Positions 15,832-23,243 of a stretch of DNA of 64,000 bases are shown piece after piece. The notes beneath the pieces were generated by a model that worked only from the letters and a program-made list of their open reading frames with translations, was not told the origin of the DNA and searched no databases. Origin of the DNA: Gemmatimonadaceae bacterium (GTDB lineage: Bacteria; Gemmatimonadota; Gemmatimonadetes; Gemmatimonadales; Gemmatimonadaceae); contig JACVCD010000013.1 of the NCBI GenBank assembly GCA_016742275.1, positions 62,001-126,000 of the forward strand. Direction: 5' to 3'. The position numbers were made by a program, and so were the translations under genes. The stretch's first letter is position 1, and each line of letters starts with the position of its first letter.

Positions 15832-17849
15832 GCGGCCCAGGGCCGCTCACGGTACGCGGTCGCATCCGCGCACCGGGTGACAAATCCATCAGCCATCGCG
15901 CGTTGATTTTTGCGGCGATGGCTGATGGCCCTTCGCGCATTCGCGACATTCTGCCGTCGGCCGATGTGCATGCTACGGCCGGCGCATTGCGCGCCATGGG
16001 TGTGGCAATTCCCGCGCTGTCGGACAACTTCGTACTCGAAGGGCGGGGCGTAGCGAGCCTGCAATCACCGAGTACGGCGTTTGACTGTGCCAATAGTGGT
16101 ACGACGACGCGTCTGCTTGCTGGTCTTGTTGCCGGTCTCGAAGGACGGGTGGCGCGCTTCGAAGGAGACTCAAGTCTCAGTCGACGTCCCATGCGGCGGG
16201 TCGCCGAGCCGCTGCGCCGTATGGGCGCACGCATCGACTTCGAGGGTGCTGAAGGACACGAAGGTTTGCCGATGCGCGTGTTCGGTGCGTCGCTGACCAG
16301 TACCCACTTGGTCAATGCGCATGCAAGCGCACAGGTCAAAGGCGCTGTGCTGCTCGCTGGTCTCGCATCGGGTGTTGGCGTAACAGTCGAAGAGCCGCAC
16401 GCGTCGCGCGATCATAGCGAACGCATGTTACGAGCACGTGGTGTCGCGCTCGACGTCATCGCACAAAACACTGGCAGTACCCTCATCACGCTGGCATCCG
16501 CACAGCAACTCGCGCCGCTCGATATCACGGTGCCATCCGATCCGTCATCGGTCACGTTCTTTGCGGCATTGGCCGCGCTGGCTGATGAAGGTGAGCTGTG
16601 GTTTGAGGACGTGTGTCTCAATCCCACGCGCACTGGCGCATTTGATGTGCTGCAGCGCATGGGCGCCGAGTTTACAATCGAGAATGAACAGGAGTCCGGC
16701 GGCGAGCGTGTTGGTGTCGTGCGCGTGCGTCCGTCAGTATTGCAGGGAACTCAGATCGGTGGCGCAGAGATTCCGCGCTGCATCGATGAGTTGCCAATGA
16801 TTGCCTGTCTCGCGTCGCGTGCCGATGGAGAAACGATCATTGCCGATGCGCACGAACTGCGCGTCAAGGAAAGCGATCGCATTCGCGCTGTCGTCGATAA
16901 TCTTCGCTTGCTCGGTGTCGATGCCGAAGAGCGCCCTGATGGAATGCGCATTGTTGGAAGCAAAAGACCGCTGAGTGGGCATGTGCTCACGCACGGCGAT
17001 CATCGTCTCGCGATGGCCTTTGGCATTCTCGGCGCGCTTCCAGGCAATCACATCACGATCGATGATCCCGGTTGCGTGAGCGTGTCGTATCCGACGTTCT
17101 GGCGTGATCTGGCCACTGTTGTGGGGCCGGCACGAGCGCAGGTGGCGGTTGGAGAATTTGCTGCGGCCGTGCGTACTCCTCTGGTCATTGCGATCGACGG
17201 CCCCGCCGCTTCGGGCAAGAGTAGCACGGCACAGTGGGTGGCACAGGAACTCGATGTGCGGCATGTGGACTCAGGCGCGTTTTATCGCGCCGCGACGTGG
17301 TTGGCGCTCGAGAGCGGTCATGAGCCGGAGACATGGACCGCCGAACATGTGCTTGCTGGCACGCCGCGAATCACGTGGCGTCTGACCGAGCGTTCGGTGC
17401 TTCCCATCATTGACGGTACCGAACAGGATGAAGTGCTCCGCGGGGCCGCCGTGACGCGCCAGGTCAGCCGGGTCGCTCAGATGAGCGAGGTTCGCGCCTG
17501 GGTAAACAGCCAGGTCCGTGAAGCTGGCGCCGCCGTGGACGTAGTGGTGGACGGCCGGGACATCGGCACGGCCGTATTTCCCAATGCCGCGCTCAAGGTC
17601 TTCCTCATCGCCGACAGCTGGGAACGTGCCCGGCGCCGTCTGGTACAACGGCTCGGGCGGAGACCGACGGACGCTGAAATCGCTGAGGAGACGGAGGCGC
17701 TGGTGGCCCGGGACGCGATGGACGCGACGCAGAGCGCTCCCGCCCGCGACGCGGTGACGATCGATACCACCAGCGTGACCCAGGAAGAGCAGGTCGAGCG
17801 AATTGTCGCGCTCGCCAGAGCGACCCGGGAGCGACTCGCTCACTTGTAA
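15828..17849 (+). CDS. aroA-cmk: Fused EPSP synthase (AroA) - cytidylate kinase (Cmk)
   Basis: One 673-residue frame encodes two enzymes of unrelated pathways. Residues 1 to about 440 are AroA (shikimate pathway): GDKSISHRALI, CANSGTTTRLL, GDSSLSRRPM, DELPMIACLA, KESDRI and GDHRLAMAFG. Residues about 450-673 are Cmk: P-loop GPAASGKSS (from residue 458), DSGAFYRAATW, VDGRDIGTAVFP, and a C-terminal lid and NMP-binding region. No stop or start separates the halves. The GTG at 15828 is preferred because it gives the same GTGA overlap used elsewhere in this operon; a GTG three codons earlier is possible. The downstream rpsA neighbour is the classic partner of cmk. AroA-Cmk fusions are known in beta-proteobacteria, so this is unusual but not unique. 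Confidence 0.94.
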   Translation: MSGPGPLTVRGRIRAPGDKSISHRALIFAAMADGPSRIRDILPSADVHATAGALRAMGVAIPALSDNFVLEGRGVASLQSPSTAFDCANSGTTTRLLAGLVAGLEGRVARFEGDSSLSRRPMRRVAEPLRRMGARIDFEGAEGHEGLPMRVFGASLTSTHLVNAHASAQVKGAVLLAGLASGVGVTVEEPHASRDHSERMLRARGVALDVIAQNTGSTLITLASAQQLAPLDITVPSDPSSVTFFAALAALADEGELWFEDVCLNPTRTGAFDVLQRMGAEFTIENEQESGGERVGVVRVRPSVLQGTQIGGAEIPRCIDELPMIACLASRADGETIIADAHELRVKESDRIRAVVDNLRLLGVDAEERPDGMRIVGSKRPLSGHVLTHGDHRLAMAFGILGALPGNHITIDDPGCVSVSYPTFWRDLATVVGPARAQVAVGEFAAAVRTPLVIAIDGPAASGKSSTAQWVAQELDVRHVDSGAFYRAATWLALESGHEPETWTAEHVLAGTPRITWRLTERSVLPIIDGTEQDEVLRGAAVTRQVSRVAQMSEVRAWVNSQVREAGAAVDVVVDGRDIGTAVFPNAALKVFLIADSWERARRRLVQRLGRRPTDAEIAEETEALVARDAMDATQSAPARDAVTIDTTSVTQEEQVERIVALARATRERLAHL

Positions 17850-17872
17850 GGCGCATAGGCCTCGTCTATGTT
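17844..17872 (+). promoter_or_regulatory. Candidate rpsA promoter
   Basis: TTGTAA (17844-17849, overlapping the cmk stop codon) and TATGTT (17867-17872) are 17 bp apart. A start near 17879 would give a leader of about 75 nt before rpsA. Only four of six -10 bases match the consensus. Confidence 0.5.
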
Positions 17873-17953
17873 TCTAGGTTCCCGTATTTCGCACTTCCAC
17901 ACTTTGTCTCGGCGCGGCGAGGGTAGTTCCGCGATCTGGAGAAACCCGACGTT

Positions 17954-19750
17954 ATGAGTACTGAACTGAGCCCTGAGCTCGAAGCTGAGATCGCAGCCGC
18001 TGAAGAAGTCCCAGCGTACGGCAAGCTGACCGCACGCGAGAAGCGCGATATCCAGAAGAGCCAGCTGCGCCCCCTGGCGAACCGCCGCCCCGAGCTCTAC
18101 GAGGAGGACGAATTCTCGTCCGACGAGTACGAGCGCATGATGGAGTTGTACAACGGGACGCTGGCGTCGATCGAAGAGGGTGAGATCGTCAAGTCGCGCG
18201 TCCTCGAGATTCGCGAGAACCTCGTCGTCCTCGATATCGGCTTCAAGTCGGAAGGCACCATTCCGCTTGAAGAGTTCAAGGACATGCCCGACCTCAAGGC
18301 GGGTGACGAAGTCGAAGTCCTGCTCGAGCACCTGGAAGACCAGGAAGGCTCGGTCGTCCTCTCCAAGAAGAAGGCCGACTTCATGCGGGTGTGGGAGCGC
18401 ATTCGCGTGGCCTACGAGAACGACGAGCCGGTGGAAGGCACCCTGGTCAAGAAGATCAAGGGTGGCGTGGTTGTCGATCTCATGGGCGTGGACGCGTTCC
18501 TCCCGGGTTCGCAGATCGCGCTGCGTCGTGTGCCGAACATCGACGAGCTGCTGGGCCAGAAGTACGAATTCAAGATCATCAAGCTCAACAAGCGCCGTCG
18601 CAACATCGTTGTGTCGCGTCGCGTGATCCTCGAGACCGAGCGCGCAGGCAAGCGCGAGAAGCTCATGAAGGAGCTCTCGAAGGATCAGGTGCGGAAGGGC
18701 GTGGTTAAGAACATCACCGACTTCGGTGCGTTCATCGACCTGGGTGGCGTGGACGGTCTGCTCCACATCACCGACATGTCGTGGGGCCGCATCTCGCATC
18801 CGAGCGAGATGGTCCAGATCGGCATGGAGCTTGAGATCAAGGTGCTCGACATCGATTGGGAGCGCGAGCGCATCTCGCTCGGCCTCAAGCAGCTGCAGAG
18901 CTATCCGTGGAAGGATGTTGCCGCCAAGTACCCGGTGGGTACGCGCGTCAACGGCAAGGTCGTGTCCATCACGAACTACGGCGCCTTCATCGAGCTCGAG
19001 CCGGGCATCGAAGGCCTCGTGCACATTTCCGAGATGAGCTGGACGCGCAACGTCCGTCATCCGTCCAAGATCGTGTCCATTGGCGAGGCGATCGAAGCGG
19101 TGGTGCTCAAGGTCGACGAGACCGAAGAGAAGATCTCACTCGGTATGAAGCAGACCGAGCAGGATCCGTGGGTCATCCTGCCGCTCAAGTACCCGGTGGG
19201 TACGCGTATCAACGGCAAGGTTCGCAACCTGACCTCGTTCGGCGCCTTCGTCGAAATCGAGCCGGGCATCGACGGTCTGATCCACATCTCCGACATGTCC
19301 TGGACCAAGCGTGTCCAGCACCCGTCGGAAGTGGTGAAGAAGGGCGACGCCGTGGACGTGGTCATCCTCAACATCGACAGCGAAAACAAGCGTATCTCGC
19401 TCGGCCTCAAGCAGGCCGAAGAGGATCCGTGGCTTCGCATCGGTGAGACCTACCCGGTTGGTACGGAACTCCCGGGCAAGGTTGTGCGCCTGATGGACAA
19501 GGGCGTGGTCGTCGATCTCGGCAACGACATCGAAGGCTTCGTTCCGGTCAGCCAGCTCAACCCGGAAGGCACGGTTACGAACCCGGCCGACTTCACGTAC
19601 GAAGCGATGAACTTCGTCATGCGCGTGCTCGAGGTGGATCCCATCCACCGCCGTATCGTGCTGGCCGTGACGTCGATCCCGGAAGAGCAGCCGCCCAAGC
19701 CGGCCGAGCCGAGCAAGGTGCACAGCTCGGAAGACGAAATCGGTCTCTGA
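17954..19750 (+). CDS. rpsA: 30S ribosomal protein S1
   Basis: S1 binds mRNA on the small ribosomal subunit and aids initiation. The 598-residue protein has a 60-residue acidic N-terminus and six S1 (OB-fold) repeats. The third to fifth are near copies of each other, each with the pattern GTRVNGKV, then FGAF(I/V)E and GL(V/I)HIS(E/D)MSW. The first two and the last are more divergent, as in other S1 proteins. The C-terminus (PEEQPPKPAEPSK) is short and charged. The ATG at 17954 follows CTGGAG at suitable spacing. It lies directly after the cmk half of the upstream fusion, the standard arrangement. Confidence 0.97.
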   Translation: MSTELSPELEAEIAAAEEVPAYGKLTAREKRDIQKSQLRPLANRRPELYEEDEFSSDEYERMMELYNGTLASIEEGEIVKSRVLEIRENLVVLDIGFKSEGTIPLEEFKDMPDLKAGDEVEVLLEHLEDQEGSVVLSKKKADFMRVWERIRVAYENDEPVEGTLVKKIKGGVVVDLMGVDAFLPGSQIALRRVPNIDELLGQKYEFKIIKLNKRRRNIVVSRRVILETERAGKREKLMKELSKDQVRKGVVKNITDFGAFIDLGGVDGLLHITDMSWGRISHPSEMVQIGMELEIKVLDIDWERERISLGLKQLQSYPWKDVAAKYPVGTRVNGKVVSITNYGAFIELEPGIEGLVHISEMSWTRNVRHPSKIVSIGEAIEAVVLKVDETEEKISLGMKQTEQDPWVILPLKYPVGTRINGKVRNLTSFGAFVEIEPGIDGLIHISDMSWTKRVQHPSEVVKKGDAVDVVILNIDSENKRISLGLKQAEEDPWLRIGETYPVGTELPGKVVRLMDKGVVVDLGNDIEGFVPVSQLNPEGTVTNPADFTYEAMNFVMRVLEVDPIHRRIVLAVTSIPEEQPPKPAEPSKVHSSEDEIGL

Positions 19751-19773
19751 GTTCGCTGAGTTCTGATGGAGTG

Positions 19774-19811
19774 AAGGCCCCGGTCGCAGCGATGCGGCCG
19801 GGGCCTTTGTC
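19774..19811 (+). terminator. Terminator after rpsA
   Basis: Near-perfect 14-bp stem: AAGGCCCCGGTCGCA pairs with TGCGGCCGGGGCCTT around a short loop, followed by TGTCTTG. The T-tract is weak but the stem is very stable. Confidence 0.8.
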
Positions 19812-19863
19812 TTGTGTAGTTGCTTGTTCGTTCTATCAATCGGCGGGCCCTACGGCAACGCAA

Positions 19864-19899
19864 AACGGGCACCCTACTCTGTTGAGTAGGGTGCCCGTT
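19864..19899 (-). terminator. Terminator of the first PEP-CTERM gene
   Basis: Perfect 16-bp inverted repeat: AACGGGCACCCTACTC and GAGTAGGGTGCCCGTT around a 4-nt loop. Read on the minus strand it is followed by TTTTGCG, so it terminates the gene ending at 19932; it is 33 nt beyond that stop. Confidence 0.82.
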
Positions 19900-19931
19900 C
19901 CTACCTGCCAATGGCAGGTGCTTAGTCGAAA

Positions 19932-20780
19932 TCAGGCGTTGTTGCGGCGACGCGCCACGCCAACGAGACCGGCAAGGCCAGCGGCAACCAGCGCGAAGCT
20001 GGCCGGCTCGGGCACCTGCGTGCTGCCCTTGTAGGTGATCTGGCCGCAAAGCTTGCGCTCAGCGTCACCGGTAAAGGTGGCCGGAAGGCTGTTGTCCACC
20101 GAACCCTGGCAATAATTGGCTGACGTGTTGGGCTGGTTGTTGGTCCAGTTGTCGAAGCCAGTGTAACGGAACTCGTAGTTGTGCCCGTCGAGCGAAAACG
20201 CCACCGGGTTGTTCATCGCGTACACAGCGATTCCATCGGGCTCGTCGGTGTTGTAGCAACCACCGCCAAGCCACCACGGAAGGCACGAAGTCGAGTACTG
20301 CTCTACTCCTTGGATCTGCAGATTGTTGTTCAACGCGAGCGAACCGTTGGCGAACGTCAGATTCATCGAAAGGTAAGCGCTGACGAGATCATCACCGCGG
20401 ACCTGATCGAAATTGAAGTAGCCGAGGTACAGATTCTGGGTCGATCCGACCGAGCCGAAAGACAACAGGCGATTGTTGCCATTGCTGGCGGGGCCGCCCG
20501 GCCAGTCAACGCTATTGTTTGCGGCGTTGCTGTTGTTGTACTCGTTGATCTCGAAGTCGATGCTCGAGCGGCTGGAGGAGCCGTCGTTGCTGTCCCAGGA
20601 CATCGTGGTCGACGTGCTGTTGGACAGGTTACAGTTCGCGATCGTGACGCGATTGGCGGGGTTCGGTGCGCCGAAGCATGCGGTCGAACCAAACCAGGTC
20701 AGGTTCTGGGCCTGAACCGGTGCGGCGGCCAGCATCGTCGCTGCCGCTGCAAAAAACCACTTGTGATTGCTCTTCAGCAT
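19932..20780 (-). CDS. PEP-CTERM sorting-domain protein, paralogue 1
   Basis: This is a 282-residue secreted protein. The start ATG at 20780 is chosen because it gives a standard signal peptide (KSNHKWFFAAAATMLAAAPVQAQ); an upstream in-frame ATG would add 17 residues lying inside the leader. The C-terminus is a PEP-CTERM tripartite tail: VPEPASFALVAAGL, a hydrophobic helix, then ARRRNNA. In diderm bacteria exosortases cut such tails and anchor or release the protein at the cell surface. The mature part is Asn/Ser/Thr/Gly-rich, with a conserved Cys near the N-terminus (TACFG) and a C-terminal pair (NYC ... LCGQITY) that could form a disulfide. It is homologous to the two genes that follow. The precise function is unknown. 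Confidence 0.88.
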   Translation of the reverse strand: MLKSNHKWFFAAAATMLAAAPVQAQNLTWFGSTACFGAPNPANRVTIANCNLSNSTSTTMSWDSNDGSSSRSSIDFEINEYNNSNAANNSVDWPGGPASNGNNRLLSFGSVGSTQNLYLGYFNFDQVRGDDLVSAYLSMNLTFANGSLALNNNLQIQGVEQYSTSCLPWWLGGGCYNTDEPDGIAVYAMNNPVAFSLDGHNYEFRYTGFDNWTNNQPNTSANYCQGSVDNSLPATFTGDAERKLCGQITYKGSTQVPEPASFALVAAGLAGLVGVARRRNNA

Positions 20781-20831
20781 GGATCCGAGGGTGCTCAGAA
20801 TGGAAGTCGGAAAACGGACGTTCTCAAGCAT

Positions 20832-20847
20832 TGCAGTGTCCGTGCCA
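20832..20847 (-). promoter_or_regulatory. Sigma-54 (-24/-12) promoter of PEP-CTERM gene 1
   Basis: The minus strand reads TGGCACGGACACTGCA, against the consensus TGGCACG-N4-TTGCW; only the first T of TTGC differs. The lower edge is 52 nt from the start codon at 20780. Equivalent elements precede the two sister genes at 55 and 54 nt. Confidence 0.8.
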
Positions 20848-20965
20848 GAACATGAAATATTGTATAACTATCCGTAAGTTGTTGCATTAAATCCACTTAG
20901 AAGAGTTCTTGATATTCCGGCTGTTTCAATTAGCCGTGTCTATTGATAGGCCGAGTATGTGCTAC

Positions 20966-20998
20966 GCATCACCTGTCGCATGAATGCAACATCACAAA
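20966..20998. promoter_or_regulatory. Candidate enhancer (UAS) upstream of PEP-CTERM gene 1
   Basis: The element GCATCAC...TGTCGCATGAA...CAACATCACAAA recurs at 21996-22030 upstream of gene 2. It contains a near palindrome, TGTCGCA-TGAA-TGCAACA. Its edge is 119 bp from the sigma-54 element, against 118 bp for gene 2, which suits a DNA-bound enhancer-binding protein. Confidence 0.5.
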
Positions 20999-21004
20999 TG
21001 CGCG

Positions 21005-21033
21005 AAGGCACTCCATCCGAAGATGGAGCGCCT
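21005..21033 (-). terminator. Hairpin downstream of PEP-CTERM gene 2
   Basis: The stem AAGGC-A-CTCCATC pairs with GATGGAG-C-GCCTT (one mismatch). On the minus strand the loop is TTCG, a stable tetraloop. It lies 38 nt past the stop at 21071. The downstream T-tract is poor, so termination strength is uncertain. Confidence 0.55.
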
Positions 21034-21070
21034 TTTCGCCCGGTCAGAAGACCAGCTCGCCTAGTTCGTA

Positions 21071-21808
21071 TTAGACTTCGCGGCGACGGCGGGCGACGCC
21101 AACGAGACCAGCGAAACCAGCGGCAACCAGCGTGAGGGTCGCGGGCTCAGCGACCTGGGCAGCCTTCTTCTCAAACTGGCCGCAGAGCTTGCCATTGTTG
21201 GCTTCCGTGTACTGACCGGTCGACGGGATGGCGTCGTAGTCCTTGCAGTAGTTGGCGGCGCTACCCGGATGCGGGGTATCGAATCCGACAACGGCAAACC
21301 GGTACTGATCACCGCCAACCGTGAACCAGTCCGACCATGCGCCACCACTGAAGCTGAAGCGCTCAGCCGAACTGCCGCGATCGTCATAGTTGACGGTCAG
21401 TCCAGAGTACGCCCACTCACCAACGTAGCCGGCGAAGGTAAACTCGAACTTCAGCGTGGTGCTGCGATCACCACCGTTGTTGCTGTTATCGGAAAAGTAG
21501 AAATAGCCGAGATTGAACGTGTTCGAGAGATTGTTCGCCCCAAAGGTGAGCGCGCCGGGCGTGGCCCGCTCGAACATGAAATAGTCATCCTGTGAAGAAT
21601 AGGTGCCGGGCATGCTCCACCACGTATTCGTAGCGTTGCTGCTGCATGCCGTTACGCTGTTGCCGTTGGAGCTCTGGTGACCAGTGGTCGAGCCCGACTG
21701 GTTCTGGAAACACGCGTCGACTCGCGTCGCGGACAGCTGAGCGGAAGCCGGGGAGGCTCCGACCGTAGCAGCAATCGAAGCCGCCAGGATGAGGATTTTC
21801 TTGTTCAT
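21071..21808 (-). CDS. PEP-CTERM-type secreted protein, paralogue 2 (AEP variant)
   Basis: This 245-residue protein starts at the ATG at 21808, giving the signal peptide NKKILILAASIAATVGASPASAQ. The C-terminal tail is VAEPATLTLVAAGFAGL, a hydrophobic helix, then ARRRREV, so the usual PEP is replaced by AEP. As in its sisters, there is a Cys near the mature N-terminus (DACFQ) and a late NYC ... LCGQ pair. The middle is rich in Asn, Ser, Gly and aromatic residues (NLGYFYFSDNSNNGGD), resembling beta-sandwich surface proteins. Cleavage by an exosortase is likely but less certain given the altered tripeptide. It has its own sigma-54-type promoter. Confidence 0.85.
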   Translation of the reverse strand: MNKKILILAASIAATVGASPASAQLSATRVDACFQNQSGSTTGHQSSNGNSVTACSSNATNTWWSMPGTYSSQDDYFMFERATPGALTFGANNLSNTFNLGYFYFSDNSNNGGDRSTTLKFEFTFAGYVGEWAYSGLTVNYDDRGSSAERFSFSGGAWSDWFTVGGDQYRFAVVGFDTPHPGSAANYCKDYDAIPSTGQYTEANNGKLCGQFEKKAAQVAEPATLTLVAAGFAGLVGVARRRREV

Positions 21809-21862
21809 GCGGTGGGTCTCAATGGTTGAGAGTGCTCTGTAATCGAACGTACTCGACCATAA

Positions 21863-21878
21863 TGCAGATTGGATGCCA
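21863..21878 (-). promoter_or_regulatory. Sigma-54 (-24/-12) promoter of PEP-CTERM gene 2
   Basis: The minus strand reads TGGCATCCAATCTGCA. The invariant GG and GC are present at correct spacing, and CTGCA matches the gene 1 element. It sits 55 nt from the start codon at 21808. Confidence 0.72.
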
Positions 21879-21995
21879 CAAAACGAAACGTGGATCAATT
21901 TCTTGTAAATCGTTTAAATAAAATAACTTATGGAATTTCCGGATAATCGAATTCCACTTCCATTTGTCGGAAGACAGCGTGCGGAAAGTGTGCGT

Positions 21996-22030
21996 GCATC
22001 ACAGTTGTCGCATGAAGACAACATCAGAAA
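21996..22030. promoter_or_regulatory. Candidate enhancer (UAS) upstream of PEP-CTERM gene 2
   Basis: GCATCAC-AGT-TGTCGCATGAA-GACAACATCAGAAA, sharing an identical 11-mer TGTCGCATGAA with the element at 20966. It contains the perfect 6-bp inverted repeat GTTGTC / GACAAC with a 7-nt spacer. Confidence 0.5.
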
Positions 22031-22035
22031 AACAA

Positions 22036-22067
22036 AAAGGCGCCTTGTCCGAAGACAAGGCGCCTTT
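22036..22067 (-). terminator. Terminator of PEP-CTERM gene 3
   Basis: Perfect 14-bp stem, AAAGGCGCCTTGTC and GACAAGGCGCCTTT; on the minus strand the loop is TTCG and the next bases are TTGTTTTTC. It lies 37 nt beyond the stop at 22105. Confidence 0.88.
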
Positions 22068-22104
22068 CTCACCTGGCCACCAGGCCAGTTACATCATTTG
22101 AAAT

Positions 22105-22932
22105 TTAGACTTCGCGGCGACGGCGGGCGACACCGACGAGGCCGAGGAGACCGGCGCTAACGAGGGCGAAGGTGGCCGGCTCGGAAACCTTCACATCGCC
22201 AACATACTCGATCTTGCCGCAGATATTCTTGGTCTCTGAGCTGCTGCCCAAGCTCTGCGTGAACTGAGAAACATCTCCGTACTCACCGCACTGCGAATTG
22301 CCGGTATCAAAACCCAAGATGCGGAACTGATACTTCTTGTTGTCGGCTTCGAAGTACCGCCAGCCTTCATCCAGCGGAAAGCCAGCCATGTTGTTGGAAT
22401 TGTTGTTTCCAGGCTGATTGATCCAATCGAACGTCACACCCTGGTTGCTTCCGCTGTCGTCGATGTTGGCGCTGACAGCACCGCTGTAGTCGAAGTAGGT
22501 CGACGCCGTCAGGTAGAGACGCAGATTGAATCCCGTCACATAATCACTGGTGTAGCCGCTCGTGTTGCCGTTGACCCAGGACATCGTGCCGAGGTTGAAC
22601 ACCTGGTACGAATTGCCACCAACGGTACCTTCCCATGGCGTTAGCGGCATTGTGCTGGCGTCGCCCGGGCCACCAAAGGCTGAATTCCGCTGGTAGCTCA
22701 GTGAACTCGTGTTCCAAGGCGACTGCGAGTTGGAACGCGATGACCATGAAATCTGGACATTGTTGTCCGAGTTTCCACAATTCGTTTCTACGGTGTTTTG
22801 GTAGTTCGAGCCGCTAGGAAACGCAGGTGACGGGGACGTCCAGCAACCGTTGATACCATGAACGGTTTGCGCCTGAAGCGGCGCCGCCGCGAGCAGAGCC
22901 GCAGCTGGGAGAAGAAAACCGAGCTTCTTCAT
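22105..22932 (-). CDS. PEP-CTERM-type secreted protein, paralogue 3 (SEP variant)
   Basis: This 275-residue protein starts at the ATG at 22932, giving the signal peptide KKLGFLLPAAALLAAAPLQAQ; an upstream in-frame ATG adds only five residues. The tail is VSEPATFALVSAGLLGL, then ARRRREV, with SEP in place of PEP. The mature chain begins near INGCWTSPS (conserved Cys), has many Asn/Ser/Gly and Trp/Tyr residues, and carries the family's late Cys pair (SQCGEYGD ... ICGKIEYVGD). The similarity of tail, signal peptide and Cys positions to the two genes beside it indicates tandem duplication. Likely surface-exposed or matrix-associated; no enzymatic motif seen. Confidence 0.85.
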   Translation of the reverse strand: MKKLGFLLPAAALLAAAPLQAQTVHGINGCWTSPSPAFPSGSNYQNTVETNCGNSDNNVQISWSSRSNSQSPWNTSSLSYQRNSAFGGPGDASTMPLTPWEGTVGGNSYQVFNLGTMSWVNGNTSGYTSDYVTGFNLRLYLTASTYFDYSGAVSANIDDSGSNQGVTFDWINQPGNNNSNNMAGFPLDEGWRYFEADNKKYQFRILGFDTGNSQCGEYGDVSQFTQSLGSSSETKNICGKIEYVGDVKVSEPATFALVSAGLLGLVGVARRRREV

Positions 22933-22985
22933 GATGGAGGAGGGCAATTGGTGGCTGGTGGGTTAATGAACTCGCCGCCATAAAG

Positions 22986-23001
22986 AGCAGATCCTGTGCC
23001 A
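22986..23001 (-). promoter_or_regulatory. Sigma-54 (-24/-12) promoter of PEP-CTERM gene 3
   Basis: The minus strand reads TGGCACAGGATCTGCT, matching TGGCAC-N5-(T/C)TGCW with correct GG-GC spacing. It sits 54 nt from the start codon at 22932. Confidence 0.75.
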
Positions 23002-23102
23002 ATCATCACAAAGCAACATGAACCAGAGTTAAATCGAACAATATCAATGTTTAAACAATCTTCCTGTTTTTGGTAACACATTTGTGACCGGAGACACCTG
23101 TA

Positions 23103-23140
23103 GTATGTATTCGACATCATGTTGTTCACAAAATACATAC
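23103..23140. repeat. Inverted repeat upstream of PEP-CTERM gene 3
   Basis: Perfect 9-bp arms GTATGTATT (23103-23111) and AATACATAC (23132-23140) with a 20-nt AT-rich spacer, centred about 120 bp upstream of the sigma-54 element. It does not match the element shared by genes 1 and 2 except for a TCACAAA stretch, so its role as an enhancer is only positional. The rest of the 311-nt gap (22933-23243) holds the promoter above and the terminator below. Confidence 0.45.
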
Positions 23141-23168
23141 CAAATTCCACCATTTAGATAAAGAAACA

Positions 23169-23196
23169 GGGCGCTCATCCCTAAAGATGAGCGCCC
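23169..23196 (-). terminator. Terminator of the membrane-protein gene at 23244
   Basis: Stem GGGCGCTCATC / GATGAGCGCCC with a 6-nt loop. On the minus strand it continues TGTTTCTTT. Confidence 0.75.
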
Positions 23197-23243
23197 GTCC
23201 CTAAACGCTAAAGGCGCACCAGCGGCGCGCCCATATCACCGCA

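Noticed and set aside
17840-19060. 406-codon minus-strand frame across rpsA
   Set aside because: Antisense of the S1 repeats; its repeated composition reflects the repeats of rpsA.
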